Source: Crocodylus rhombifer
Lineage: Eukaryota > Chordata > Crocodylia > Crocodylidae
Length of the DNA: 64,000 nucleotides
Direction of reading: 5' to 3'
NCBI GenBank assembly: GCA_038503035.1
Contig: JAVSML010025178.1
Coordinates: 352,149-416,148, forward strand
The translations under genes and the position numbers were made by a program. The notes under the pieces are model-generated. The model searched no databases and had not been told where the DNA came from. It saw only the letters and a list, made by a program, of their open reading frames with translations. Shown here in pieces: positions 11,521-24,284 of the stretch (position 1 is its first letter; each line of letters starts with the position of its first letter).

Positions 11521-13236
11521 AATTTAAACTCTACTGCCATTAATGCCTGTGACTCATGATGGCATGCATGTTCTTAGGAAACAAACCTGGAAAAGGAACA
11601 CGGCTATGGCCAAAGCAGTCAGTTCAAAGTTAAACAAAATCTCATAGGACAGTTTTTACACTACTTATCCCATTGCTAGTAGTTATATTGCTCACATACA
11701 TCATCTTCTCCACACCTAAGCTATAATAGCTGGTAACCTATGGTAGAACATAAAGTTGTGGTGTTACTAACTCATGGTTTTATCATAAAGCTCATGGTAT
11801 TTGGTAGTTCAGGGATTTTTCTTAAGCTCCAGCTTCCAGAGGCAAGTGATTAGGTGAGAATTTCGTATTTCATATACATATATTAAAACAGGAAAATTCT
11901 AGTCTTCATGGAGACTTGAAAATTTGATCCAAGTACACCTGAAAGGCTCAAAAACCATAAGGCAAACCACAAATCCACAGTTTTAAACCCCATAATTTTA
12001 AAACCAATCCAATGATTTTCAGTGTGTGGTTGCAGGGGTTGGGAATCATGAATTTTAACTCCTTGGACAATATAATCATGGGGTGGGGAAGTGTAACAGC
12101 ACCTTTGTAATACAATTAAGTCCATTTCTGAAGTGCGATCTTACTAGATTATTTGAACACTTGAGACTTTTGTAGATAGGGGGAAAAAATACCCAAACAG
12201 TCCATGCAAACAGTCCAATAACAACTGGCTCTTCTAGCCTGCAGCCCCTTCTGAGGACAACACTGATGTCCAGCATTTAGGCAAGAGAAGAGAGCCTGTC
12301 TTTACGAATAACTATGTCCCAAAACAGGGAGAAGAATGCACTGTAAACATGGTGAAGAAATCCAGTGCTGGCTTCAGTCATGAAGCACGAACATGTTGAT
12401 ACCAGTGGTCTTGCAAGACAGGAAGGAGGTCACAGCAGCACCTGTTGAGCAGAACACTGCAGTTGGCTTCCTCCATGGCACTGAATCCACAGCCAAAATG
12501 CAAAATGAATTTTAAACTGAATTAGACAAAAATTAGAAGAAACTTGACCTGAAGCCCCTTCTGCCACAAGTAAAACTTCCTGCCTCTCATCTGGAAACAC
12601 AACTGGTAGAAGAAAAAACATCAGCCTCAATGTTCATCTGCTGGTCCTAAAGGAACCAGACCGCACTTAACAAATAATTCTTCATTGGGAGGTCTCTAAA
12701 GACGGACTGGTTGGACAAAGATCTCACTGTACCTGGAAATCAATAGCACCCACCTCCTGAGTTCTCACCTATATATAACCTGTTTTCCATAGTTTCCCAC
12801 CTGTATAGGTGGGGCTAGACACTCAGCTAATATAAATCTATATAGCATAATTGGCTTCCAGGGAATTTTGTTGATTCACATCAGCTGAGAAACCAGCCTG
12901 TTGTATTTATCAGTGAAAAAAAGACCAAGAGCAAATGATAAAGTTTCTCTCCTCCATATCCTATAGACTTAATTATTGCACATATTTTGATCACTCATAT
13001 GAACAAAACCCAGACACTGGTTAGAAACTGATACATTTTAATGAGCTGGAATTTAAAATTCATTGAAGGAGTTTACTGATGGGAGATGCCTCTGGCTGGA
13101 CATCATTTCTGCAGCTTGAGGCTGGATTCCACTTTTGCAGAGTCCACTTGGAAGGTCCTTGAATCTTTTGGCTGTGCTTGTTAGCTTAGCTATTGGGAAG
13201 TTTCTTCCAACTGGCTCTTACAAGAAGCTGAGATGT

Positions 13237-13274
<38 letters not shown>

Positions 13275-13460
13275 CCTCACTGCTTCTTGTTTTCATCGGA
13301 GATCACACTAAGAAACCATACACTCATCTTTGAAATACCTTCCTGTTAAGCTTTGAACGTTCCAGGCCAAATTCGGTGCTGATGCAAGCAGCAACATCCT
13401 GATCAATTTAAATTAATGTAACTTACTCTCATATAGACAGTCATAAACAAGGAAATGTCT
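11520..13460. other. Unique DNA with a weak old-repeat trace, no gene seen
   Basis: No domain-bearing frame. Around 12830-12900 'cttccagggaattttgttga' and 'cacatcagctgagaaacc' resemble the old 'tacaccagctgaggatctggcc' amniote repeat. Confidence 0.45.
13239..13271. repeat. (AC)n microsatellite
   Basis: About 16 uninterrupted AC units. Confidence 0.98.
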
Positions 13461-13464
13461 AGTT

Positions 13465-13630
13465 GTCCTGTTAGGGGTCAGGGCTGGGACTCTTGGGTTC
13501 TTGTCTCCTGACTTGCTTGCTGTGTTAGCCATGGCAAATTGCCTAAAATTCTTCTTGCCTCAGTCTCCCCATCTGCAGAGTTGGGATAGCTATGATCTTA
13601 ACTGCGATAGAAATGGCCAATAGAAGATAA
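13465..13630 (+). repeat. MIR-type SINE
   Basis: Contains 'gactcttgggttcttgtctcc', 'ccatggcaaattgcc' and 'cctcagtctccccatctgcag', which correspond to the MIR core and the 'cctcagtttccccatctgtaaaatggg' end. It is old and diverged. Confidence 0.6.
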
Positions 13631-14935
13631 TTAATATTAGTTAATTTACTACTTTGGGTTTCTCTTTATCCCGTCTTTGCCTCTATTATGAATTATTCAT
13701 TTATATTAGAGTAGAGCTGAGCAGCCCTAAACAGATCTGGGTTTCAATGTGCAGGGCACTGCACAAACATGGACTAAAAGAAATTTCCTGCTCCAACATA
13801 TTTATGGTCTTAAACTATGATCTCCTTTTGTGCCCTGTACAGCACCAAGTGTGATGTCAGCAATTAATTGCTGCTTCTACTCAGCTACTTCACAGCAGGT
13901 GAACATGAACAACACTTCATAGCACTAAAACATAATCAACTCATGGCACAGCTTTTCAGATTCTATATGTAATAAGAAACAATTCCTTAAATAAATATAT
14001 CAAGTCACTTCCACATAAGCTATTTTCGTGTTATAAAATCTGGCTACATTGGAAGAAAAACATGTATTTTACCTGTAACTGCAAGCTGCTAGTGCCATTT
14101 AAAGACAATAATACACACACACACACACACACACACACGTACGTATGTGTGTGTATAATATATATATATATATTTCTGCTTTTTGGCTGTCCTGGACAGA
14201 AAAAAAAAATAGTGGCAATTTAGAAATAGCTAAAACACCAAAGAAGGAGATAAAGAGCTTTATGAGACCAAAAAAAATGCCTAAAATCCCCTCACATTCT
14301 GGAATGATCAGGAACTGACTGACTTCCACTTTTGGCCATTTAAGTATGAAATAAATAAAGAAGATGTTGTTCATTTTTGTGTGTGTGTCTAATCCCACAT
14401 TCTCAATACAAATGCATTTAACCTTGTCCCTTTAAAAGAGCTCTGGACAATCAGAATCATCTTTACAGAAGACTGAGCCTGCTTTTAAATTAGCTTTTTA
14501 AAAAGCAGCCATTCTCTCCTTCCCCTTTTCCAATTCCCATTCACACTCCTGCAGATAAACACAGGCAGGGCAGGGCTAGGAGTTGCCCTAAAGTTAAATG
14601 GAAACTATGTTTCAGAGGAGAGCAGCTTTTTCTAAGAACACATGTGCAGCTTTCTTGCCTGTCTGAGGCCACTTAGCTGCAGATTTTGTGTCTACATTTC
14701 CCTGTCACCTCATGTGACCAAAAGAAAACTTAAAAAAACAAACTTGCAATAGGACTAACACAGTATCTGGATGGTCCACAACCTCTTCAGAGGGGTTAGA
14801 TTACAGCTACTGGAGCTCCTTTCCGCCCCAGACAGAACCTTCTTCTCTAGGAGATATCTACTTCAATGCTACTGTATAACTGATCCAATCTAGCTAACTT
14901 CGTTATAGGCTAGGCTGGCTTTTATAGCCCAGCAC
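13630..14935. other. Unique DNA plus microsatellites, no gene seen
   Basis: The only notable structure is the compound dinucleotide repeat at 14.1 kb. The 99-codon minus-strand frame (14099-14398) is a by-product of that repeat. Confidence 0.5.
14112..14173. repeat. Compound (AC)n-(GT)n-(TA)n microsatellite with inverted symmetry
   Basis: (AC)13 runs through the palindromic centre GTACGTAT into (GT)n and then (TA)n. The AC and GT arms are complementary, so the tract can fold into a hairpin or cruciform. Confidence 0.95.
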
Positions 14936-15048
14936 CAAATTTTGCTCTCAATTACACTTGTGAGAACCTGGTTTAATTCCACTTAACTCAGTGGATTTAG
15001 ACCAAATTTACACTGATGGAACAGAGCAGAATTTGACCCCAGATATTT
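14935..15048. repeat. Old interspersed repeat fragment ('tttgctctcaattacac' type)
   Basis: The words 'aaattttgctctcaattaca', 'cttaactcagtggatt' and 'aatttacactgatggaac' match the degenerate amniote repeat that carries 'tcagtggatttacactgatg'. It recurs at 24.9, 42.9 and 63.5 kb. Confidence 0.45.
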
Positions 15049-15069
15049 TATTCATACCCCTTTATGCTT

Positions 15070-15235
15070 TTTTTCTGCTTCCTCACTGCACTTCTCAAAG
15101 CACTTGCAAACCTCAGTGAATTAAAGCAGAGAACTAGGGTAAGATTTTTACCGCCATTTTGCAGCTAGAAAGAGAGAGGCTCAGAGGTTAAGCCATTTGT
15201 TGCAGGTAAGGCGCTAGGTAGCAGAGCAGGGTACA
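15070..15235 (-). repeat. MIR-type SINE
   Basis: The plus strand shows the reverse complement of a MIR: 'accgccattttgcagctag', 'aggctcagaggttaagcc' and 'gtagcagagcaggg'. Confidence 0.55.
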
Positions 15236-16345
15236 GAAGACAAGAGCCCTCAGAGAAGCTGGAGATAACCTCCAAAGCCTGCTCAGATACAGGCCGTAGG
15301 TGCAAGGCGATTGTGGAGCTTTATTCCAGTTTTGATGAGTGATAAGAGTTTGCTCTCTCAGTCACCACTAAAGTCTGCAAGACATCCAAGGTAAGAAAAG
15401 GGTAGTTTACTCAGTTCTGCTGTTCCCCTGCTTCAAACACCAAACTATACTTCCCCTCGATTTTTTTTTTTTTTTTTGTCCACTGCATTTTGTCGGTAGA
15501 CACAACAGTTCTCTCAACTTCATTTGCCCTTTAAATTTTCCCTCTTTAATCCTATGGGAAAATGCCCTTGGCAGGCTTCCTTTCTAGTCTCCCTTCATTA
15601 GAATTCAGTATTGTTAATGACGTCCCTTTGCTTGCATACTGTCTATTCCCACTGCTTAAATGGACATGGCTCCAATAGATTGAAGGCAGGGCTCCCTTGA
15701 TCACTAAGCAGTTAAAAACCAATGCGTCCCCACTTTGTATACGGCAGCTCTTGGAAGAACCACGATGCAAGAAAGAAGCATTCCTCACTGTGGAGAAACT
15801 ATGAAGCATACTGGAAATGGATGAGCTTAATGACCCTTAGCATTTTGGAGTTATGACCTCACTTATGGTGAAGGAGGGCACATGCTAGATAGGTGGGAAC
15901 TATGACTGCGAGGGAAAATATGACATCTACAACAGTACTGCATTAGCAATTGGCATGAACAAAAGTATTGTTTAACGATGGCCTATTTTGTTCAAGTATT
16001 AAATAATCAAGTTGTTGTTTTCTTTGTTAAACTGAAATGATACAACCAGATGGAAACTGGTTTCCAGCATTAGCATTGTATTAGTGCCTGGACAACAGTT
16101 CTGTTAACTTGTCTACAGGGTAGCTCCTGCCACTCAATACCACTCAAAAACTGTTGCACTTTCTGATGCATCTTCCCTGGGAAATAAAGGGTCTAGTGAC
16201 CAGACCAAGGGGACAGGAGCTGAGGTCAGGGGCTATATTCGCAGCTGGGGTGAATTGGTATAGTTCCTTAGAGTGAATAGATCTGCCCCTGCCATTCTGG
16301 TGCCGACTTGAGAGGGAAAACTTCATGCTGGGAAGCCAATGCCAC
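15235..16345. other. Unique DNA, no gene seen
   Basis: A poly-T run (15461-15479) is the only landmark. The 85-codon minus-strand frame (15552-15809) has no recognisable domain. Confidence 0.5.
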
Positions 16346-16510
16346 TCAATACCTGTTATGTTACCTTATGCAGGTCCTTTTCCATCATGTTGCCTCAGTT
16401 TCTCTTTCTGTAGCACAGAAAACAACCGGGGGGGAGGGGGGAAGGGGGGCTATGAGGCATTAATGTCTGTAATATGCTTGGGATGAAAGTATCCATGGAA
16501 AGCATTTACT
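16345..16510 (+). repeat. MIR-type SINE fragment
   Basis: Contains 'ttgcctcagtttctctttctg', equivalent to the MIR 'cctcagtttcc..ctgta' block, followed by a G-rich run (16428-16448) and 'taatatgcttgggatg'. Confidence 0.4.
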
Positions 16511-16814
16511 GTTACTGTAGAGGGTCCATAATATGTTTCCATTTTCATCCATTTTGCTCACTCTTAGCTTCCCAAAATGAGAAAGTTACACATACAGCCT
16601 TAATTCTGCCCTATGTGTATGTGCATTACTGTACAGTCTACAACTGAATTTACTGTTTCTCCAATAATACAATAATATAAATATATTTTCTACAATTTTA
16701 GATTAATATTATTAGCATCTTAATACTACTCTGTGTATACCAGACAAAGAGAGTCCAACAAAGTCGTTTGTATGAAAGGTGTATAGTAAGCCATAGTTAT
16801 CAAACATACCACAG

Positions 16815-17105
16815 GGTATCACAGCTAGAACTGGCTGAAATTATTTTCATTGAACCTTTTGTTAAGCAGAAAATGACTATTCAAGCAAAACAGACATGTA
16901 GACAGAAACATTTTCTTTATGTTAAACTGTTACTTTTCTGACAAATGATCTACCCCCCCACACATTTATAACGAAGTTTTTGATTTTCAGTAAACATGCA
17001 ATTTCTGAAAGCTAAAACTGTTATCAAAATATGTTTTTGAAAACTTAAAGGAAAAAGTCTGGCTTTGATTTAGTTTTGAAAACCCCAAATTTCTTAAAAG
17101 GTAGA
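16815..17105. repeat. Unclassified AT-rich interspersed repeat
   Basis: Starts 'agctagaactggctgaaatta' and runs through 'ttttcattgaacctttt' and 'tttttgattttcag'. The repeated 'ttttgaaa' and 'tttcag' words match a diverged sauropsid repeat recognisable by 'gctggctgaaaattttca'. The class is not certain. Confidence 0.35.
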
Positions 17106-17700
17106 GTGAAAAAAATCATGGACTTTTTTTTTTTTTTTTTTACCAACTTTAACCATGATGCAGATAAAATGGGAAAATTTGCTGGCTTTTAAAAAACCGT
17201 TATGTTGGGTAATTAAGCACCTCATCCTTGAACTGTCCCTAAGACAAACGGAGATTGAACAGAACTTATATAAAAAGGGGAAGTCAATAAAGATATACTG
17301 CAGCACATGTGAATGGAATCGATCTAAAAACACAGGAATGAAATACATATTACAAGATGTGACAGACAACAGAAAAGTGATCCGCTATTATATTGTATTT
17401 GAGAAGGACCACGTGGTCATGTGGTTCAAGATCATAACAAACCCCCCCACCCCCAAAGGGTGGGGGCAGCACACAGGTTCTGTACAGAACCTCACCTTCT
17501 ACAACTCCAAGCTTTTGAATGGAAAACTCGGCTACCTTAGTTGAACTTCTTTTAGCATATTTTAAAATGGAATTATGCAGTAGTTCATTCATGCTGAGAG
17601 GTGCTCTATTAGAGGTGCTCTAAGAGAGTGGAATTTGCAGAAATCTGTGTGGTGGAAAATGGGTCTAGCTGTCCATTATTAAAACTGATAGTGTTAAAAC
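17105..17700. promoter_or_regulatory. Unique block with palindromic E-box and G/C hairpin
   Basis: GACCACGTGGTC (17407-17418) is a perfect 12-bp palindrome around a CACGTG E-box, the form preferred in vitro by USF and Myc/Max-type bHLH-zip factors. Thirty bases downstream is a 9-bp perfect stem (CCCCCACCC 17444-17452 with GGGTGGGGG 17458-17466). A 129-codon plus-strand frame covers it (17155-17544) without any known domain, and I do not call it a gene. The regulatory role is inference. Confidence 0.25.
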
Positions 17701-17945
17701 ATAGCATCTAAGAGGTGATTGGGTGGATAATGTGATTAAGGCACTGAACTGGAAGTCGAGAGATGTGAGTTTAGTTACTGGCGTTGCTACAGATTCTGTG
17801 TGAGATGCTGGGCAAGGAATATATTCTTCCCATGTCACAGTTTCTGGATCTGTAAAAAAGGAGAAAATATTTTATCACTTCCCAAGTGTGGTGAGGCCAA
17901 ATTCATAAAGATTTGTAATGTGCTTGGAAATCAACAGAGAGAAAG
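17700..17945 (+). repeat. MIR-type SINE
   Basis: The head 'gtgattaaggcactgaactgg' is followed by 'tcgagagatgtgagttta', then 'tgctgggcaagga' and 'cacagtttctggatctgtaa', in MIR order. Confidence 0.65.
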
Positions 17946-18310
17946 AGCTACAGAATTCCAAAATACGATAGTTTTAAATCTTCAAGGCATTGCACAAACA
18001 CTGGCAAATTAATTCAGATCATTGTGCTTGGATTAAACTAAGCCCTTGGGTTTTTATTTGGGACAAATGGTAGGGTCCAGTGCTCCTTTCACTGTGAATA
18101 CATGGCTCCTGAGGAGAGCTCATGCTACAGGAAAAGCCAAGGTTTACCTCTCCACCACTCAACAATTGGTATCACATTTTCTGTTCCTTTCCCTTCTTTT
18201 ATAACCTGTTCTGTGAGGGTCAGGCAGTTGTTTTCTTTTTATCCAATCTTGTTTGAGCCACTTGCTGCTTCTTACCCTGAGAACAATATTGTGCATTTTG
18301 CATTAAAAAA
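17945..18310. other. Unique DNA, no gene seen
   Basis: Short frames only, and no repeat family recognised. Confidence 0.5.
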
Positions 18311-19000
18311 AAAAAGCTGACATCACATTTGGCTTTTTTAAAAAGTCACACGCAAATATTTTCTTTTCAAACTGCTGAAGAACTGTTTTGTGCCCAGACA
18401 TAATTGGAGCACTGGTCACTTTCATAAGTACTGTATATCTCTGACTCTCTGAGCAGGAATCAGAGCCATGCAGATAAGGCTGTCATCAGAGATAACAGCA
18501 GTCAACAACCCTCAGTGTCATTATCTCAGCAAAAGGAAAAAGCAGGCAGCTCCCCTCAATATACAAAGTGCGGCAGTTATATATGTCTACTTTACAATGA
18601 TAGATGGTGGGGGATAAAAGGGAAATCTAACAGAAAACCTTCAAAGCCAGCCTGCTCACATCCTCTCCATCCTAAATTGTGAATATTTTTTCACATATAC
18701 AGTAAACAGAGCCCTCCCCACCTCATCCCCTCAAACACACATGTTCTCGCAGAGCAAAGTAGCTAGTAGCTGCAGCAAAACAATTTCACTGACACGAATC
18801 CGTGTGAGGGGGTTTTTTCTTCTTCTTTGGTTAATGGAATTTCTTACGATGGAATAATGAAGCAGTGATTGTCAAACATACCTAACTGGAAGGCAAACAA
18901 ATCTGCTGGATCAGGCCATTTTAATTTGAAAAAATAAATAGAATAAACGTGAATTTATTTGCAATGGTTTGATTCCTCTCAGAAAACATTCAAGTGCTAA
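18310..19000. promoter_or_regulatory. Candidate regulatory block with three GATA sites
   Basis: Repeat-free A/T-rich DNA with three GATA motifs inside 55 bp: AGATAAG (18472-18478), AGATAA (18490-18495) and TTATCT (18521-18526). It is flanked by TGACATCA-like and 'ttaatggaatttcttacg' words. It looks like conserved non-coding sequence, but conservation was not testable here. Confidence 0.3.
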
Positions 19001-20770
19001 GCCCCTTTTACCTTGTAATGAAACTTCAACCATCTAACCATCAACTGAGCTGTACAAACTACCCAGGGATTTAACCGTCTGTGTCCTTCTTTACACACAC
19101 TCACGCATGCACACACACAAAACCAGCACACAACACTTCATTGCCACATACTGCTGCTTCCAAACACTGACTTTTGGGTCAGCACCGACACAACAACACA
19201 TCAACACAAATGTGACATGCTGTAATTGCCCTTTTGAACAAGCAGACAAGTTGCAAAGCTCCAATCTAGCTGATTCCAATGAAACTGCTTTAATCAAAGC
19301 ACAGGGGATCCCAGGAATCAAAATTAAAAAAAAAAAAATAATTAAAGCCCAGGCAAAATAGAAACAAAATCATAGAATACAACATTCTGGGTCTGTTTTC
19401 TTCATGTGCATTTCTGAAGTGACGAGAAACACACAGAAGGGCATTTAATTAAATCAAAGGATAAGGGGGAGGAATAGTCATGGTGCCTGCTATTATGTTA
19501 CAGTTCACTAAAATGAAAACTTATTTTTAAACCTCTGGTATTAATTTGAGATTATTCAGATACTTAATTAAAAGTGCAGCATGTGTTAAATATTATTTCA
19601 ACAAAGATTATCATCAAAACCCTATGTAATAAGATCCTTCAATGCTTAGAGCGATATTTTATGCAAATTTTCTGTGCCACCAAATGAAGGTCTCTTCAAT
19701 TCCCCCCCCTTCATTTTGCTGCAGCAAAAATGCTTCAGCCAGAAGAAAAGTTTCTAAAATAACAAGGTTACTATAGATAATGCAATGCAAGAAATATCAT
19801 CACAGTGGTAACCATGCTTCTGTGATCAGCTACTTTACTGATAACACTTTAAAATAAATGAATATTGGCCAAACAGTGCAGACTCAGGCTCCCACTACAG
19901 TTCAGGGGCTGAATTTTGCAGTGAATGGGGCAGCACATAATGTAAGCCAGGGACTTAGCCCTGGTGGAAATTCTGCTGGAGTAAGGACTGAAGAATTTGT
20001 TCTTGTGCATGTTAGGAATGAACCAAATATTCAGTTTAAAGATAAGTAAAACAATAAGTTTCTGGGGCAAAAAAAAATGCCTCTTCCTATCTCAGACAAA
20101 CCCTGGAGAATTTACTCATGTGAGTAACATTCACCTCTTTGATGAGAACAATTCAACATGAGTAAGGCGTCTGGTGGTAGGGTTTTAGTGCCCCTGTGTA
20201 TGCCCAAAACAGTACGTTTGAATCTTAATAGACAAATTGCCTTCTTGCTGTTCTGAGCAAACTATCTCGCTTGAATACTAAAAACAACCAAATAAGACCC
20301 AAACACTTACAAGAGTTGTCTTCTCACAGGATAGCTTCATCAGTGCTATCTTGAACTAACTTCTGTTACTGACCTGAGCCAGTATTGTATTTCTCATAAT
20401 CTAACGAACTACGGATTGTTTTCAAGTGAAGCCTTCATTGTTTAGCATGAAATGTACTAGTAATGGTGAATTTAACTGATTGGTTTATTTTACAAAACAA
20501 AGCATTAATACTTCACAATATGGCCTGACTATTATACTGACAAAAATGCTATTCATTTTTCAACACATTTTACTCAACTGTTTGCATGAACACTAAGTAG
20601 TATTTAAACAGATGAGAAGCCACAGTGAAAAAGTAGGATAAGCAGCAACCATCGGTTTGAGAACTTTAGCCAATAATAATTTTCAAACCATGAGTAAAAG
20701 AAAGTCAGAAATAAAAACTGCAAGGGCATTAATCGCATCAAATAATTTTTCTAATGCATTATAGCAGTTT
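19000..20770. other. Unique DNA, no gene seen
   Basis: No coding or repeat signal beyond short CA runs (19095-19125) and an A-run (19326-19337). The fragment around 19890-19990 ('aggggctgaattttgcagtg') recalls the old 'gaattttgc' amniote repeat. Confidence 0.45.
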
Positions 20771-20776
20771 TTATGA

Positions 20777-20880
20777 CACACACACATACACACACATGCA
20801 TGTTTGCCTGCACAGGCAGACAGATGCACACACACACGCACACACACACACAGACACACTCACTCACACACGCGCACGCG
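20777..20880. repeat. Compound (CA)n microsatellite
   Basis: Interrupted CA/CACT/CG-containing dinucleotide tract over about 100 bp, ending in 'cgcgcacgcg'. It yields a spurious Thr/His-rich frame. Confidence 0.95.
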
Positions 20881-21365
20881 GGGGCTGTAACCATTGTGTC
20901 TGTACAGGTTCTTCAGCTTGAATTCAATTCTGTCGCGTGCTTTGAGAGCTCTACTGAAATGATAAACCATATGTTTCACTGTAATCATAAGCCAAGAAAA
21001 TACAGTTACAGAAAATGCAGGGACTAGATTACAGTGACTGGTGTATGGCCTCAGCTTGTTTTAACAGGTAAAATGTAGTAGTTGCTTGAACAATAGTTAA
21101 TATGTAGTAATTATTAATAAAAAGTCAAAGTAAAAAAAAAATCAGAAAAGCAAATTGCCAGCCATTGCTTCAGGCTGCAAGAGGAAGGTTTATTGTGCAT
21201 CGGATAAAGAATTACTGGGCTGACCATCCTCAAAACTTGCTGCAAAAAGGGTGCATTGAAGCATTTTATACACACGCATAAAATCATGGAACTAACTAGG
21301 CAACTGCATAAATAACCACAACCTCTGAATGCCTTCCTTTACCCACTTCGGTTTGTGCAGCATCT
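20880..21365. other. Unique DNA, no gene seen
   Basis: Nothing recognised. Confidence 0.5.
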
Positions 21366-21475
21366 GCTTAGATTATGAACTCTTCAGGGCAAATATCTTC
21401 CCCACATATTTGTCTGTAAAATTCCTAATAGACTCCTGGCACTGTGTAACTAATGAATGACAAAAATAATTGTTT
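21365..21475 (+). repeat. Old LINE/SINE 3'-tail fragment
   Basis: 'cttagattatgaactcttcag', 'ggcaaatatctt' and 'ctggcactgtgtaact' correspond to the common tail 'ttagattgtaagctctt..ggcagggact..agcacaatg' of old amniote SINE/L2-type elements. It ends in a degenerate aatgaatg tail. Confidence 0.5.
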
Positions 21476-24280
21476 AAAACGTGACACACAATGTGAACTT
21501 TTAGAAGGAGCTAGTTTACAAGTAATGAATGAAATGCTTAAAAGAGTCTGCAATATTCAGCTCCTAATATGAAAAGTACAATATTTGTAAATAAAAAAAA
21601 TAAGGAACACCATCAAGAACATCAATATTAGTTTTAATTTATTTGTCTAATCTATATAATTGTTAAGGCATTACACATACAAATTGATACATATACACAC
21701 AGGCAAAAGCACATGTAAGCATGCCATATACGTGTTCAGTGTATGTTAACTTAAGGCATTTCTCAGAGGATATTTTGGACACATGCTCTGCAATACTATC
21801 CAGTTTATTAGTAGTTTTGGTGAGAATGGTTGAGCAGTTTGCTCGCTAAAAGAAAATCTTCACACTGCACATTTAGATGGAATAAAAGTTGAGCATAAGT
21901 GATGTTCCTGTAAAGAAAGCAGATCAGTGTAATTTTGACGATAAATGTAATCAAATATTTTTTTTAATACTAAAAATACTTCAGCTTTTCCCGTTGTGCT
22001 GTAAACCTGAGAGTTAAATCTGCAGCGTAAAGCTAGCATCAAAAGAAACAGAATACTACTGCCCTCTATTGGCATCTAAAAGCCAAGCAGCCCAAGAGAA
22101 GTTTGAGACTGTCGGACTCCTCGCTTTGCCTAGTCTGTACTGTTTGATAATTAATGACTTCTTGGATCTGTCAGATTTCCCGAAGGAATCACCGATTCTT
22201 TTTCTTATGTCATTTTCATCCCTATGACAACAAAGTCTAAGGGACAATAAAAATATACAGCATGATGAAGCTGTTAAACAAATATGAAATGCCTGTGTTT
22301 TGGCCCGCCAGTCTAAACAACATGATAACAGCAATAATAGCTCTATTCACAACACAGCTTTCCCAGTACAACTCTTGTAAACTTTCACTATCTTAACTGT
22401 TAAACAAAACTTAGACTTTATCAAGGACCCTTTGTGCTTTATCTCACTACTTTATTTATGTGCTATGAAATGATCCAGATAAGTGATAGAAACTGTCCAG
22501 GAAAAGGAGAGAGGGAGAGAGATTCAGGCAAGAGAAGCCGTGCAGATGAAGAGAGACAGACAGACGGACAGATTTAGGATGAAAATAAAGAATGGAAGGA
22601 AGTGCACACAATTAAAACTGTGTGCAGATTCTTCAGTGAAATGATCATGTTTCAATCATTTTCTCACATTTTGGATAAAAGAGCAGTCTCTCATTCTCAT
22701 ACTGTGGCTAACATATAAGTATATCTTTCCATAATACAGCAGTGTGAATACCCATCTTCAAGCAACGTAAACCTTCCTCCTCATTCCTTTCTCCCTATAC
22801 CAGTTATAATTTTGTGGCTTTCCTCCCAATATTTAAGTGAAACCACGATGAGTTACAAATCAGATTTCCAAGTATAGTCATTTTGAAGGAGAAATTGTTA
22901 TTCCTCCTGATAATGTACATATAATATAGGGCTTAATCATGCTCCCATTGGAGTCTATGTCAAAAATCCCATACATCCACGTATCTAAAGGGTGTACAAA
23001 TAGAACTGTTTACACGTGTAAATCCAGACTGGATTAAAGATGATAAACATGCACACACACACTTTACATGTATGTGCATATTGGTGTAGGCATTCATGAA
23101 CACATGCAGTTGATCAGTTGATTAGAAAATGACTGGGAATTGTAAACTTCAGAGAACGTTAGAGTTCATAATAGGAATTAAGAGAGAATGGATCTCTTAA
23201 AGAATGTACACACCTTAGCTACTAGAGTTCAGTGCATCCTTTTAGGTGATTAACAGAGCAATAGAAACCTAAAGAACGTGTATGTTTCTGTGACGCCAGA
23301 TAAAGCTACAACAGTCTCAGAATAGATTCATCCTGTTGAATCCACGGCTCACCTGTGTTGAGCACCCATCTTCCTCCCGCCATTACATTTAGTCAAAGCA
23401 GGTCAAGTTAATTCCTTCCTGAAGGTCTCTCAGGTTTTCCCTATCTTACCTGGGTCCATCCATTTGCTCACAAGGTCTCCAGACCAAGGGCTGCTTTTAA
23501 TGTCTGTGTCTGATGTAGGAGAGAAAACTTTGTTAGTTTTAAAATATAGCTCACTGTCTGGTGAACAGAATCCCATTCAGAACATAACTATACTTTGTAT
23601 TGTATTTTGCAGACTTTTGTATTGTATTTTGCAGGCAGTTTGTTTTAATCCATTAGTTTTGAAAACTAAATTAGATTAGACAGACGATATATGCAGTGAA
23701 GTAAAAATGACTCCTAAGGGGGTACAGTAAAACAGACCTTAGGTTCGTCTGTTCTAGTAAGGGACTGTCTGAAGGTCAGTCTTCCATAGAAATATATAAA
23801 TGCTGGAATTTATGGAGTTCTGTTTATTGAATTTTATCCTTAGAAACTAATACAACTTCAACAGATCTAAAAAAAAATTCATTTGTTTGCCCAAATGGAG
23901 CTTATTAACACCTGGTGGTATTCAGGTCATACGTGAAATCCTAGAATTTATGGCATATCTAGGGAAAATTAACTTTCAGATTACTTCTGGCACAACCTCT
24001 ATTTCCTAGGAGCTGACATGTAAGAGATCACAACCCCTATGAGTATGTGTATACACACGCACACCCTCCCGGACTGTGCATACATGACATGTTTACCAGT
24101 ATTTTTAAATTGCCTACATACACAAAAGAAAACTTCTTAAGTGGTAATGTTATTGGTCCTGACTAGTTTTAAAGCAAGAATGGCAACACGTTTGGAGTGG
24201 CTTTGTTGTTTCTTCTGTAATACAAAGAGCAGGAAGAAAAAAAAAACTAGTACATTTATTATTTACTGACTGGCTAGACA
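21475..24280. other. Unique DNA, no gene seen
   Basis: About 2.8 kb with no supportable gene. Two minus-strand frames (21860-22075, 22056-22334) lack known motifs. An AGAC run lies at 22555-22571 and a 21/22-bp tandem duplication at 23592-23634. Confidence 0.5.
23592..23634. repeat. 21/22-bp tandem duplication
   Basis: ACTTTGTATTGTATTTTGCAG (23592-23612) is followed directly by the same unit with one extra T (23613-23634). Confidence 0.95.
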
Positions 24281-24284
24281 GTTC

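Noticed and set aside
20773..21027. 84-codon His/Thr-rich frame
   Set aside because: Translation of the CA microsatellite.
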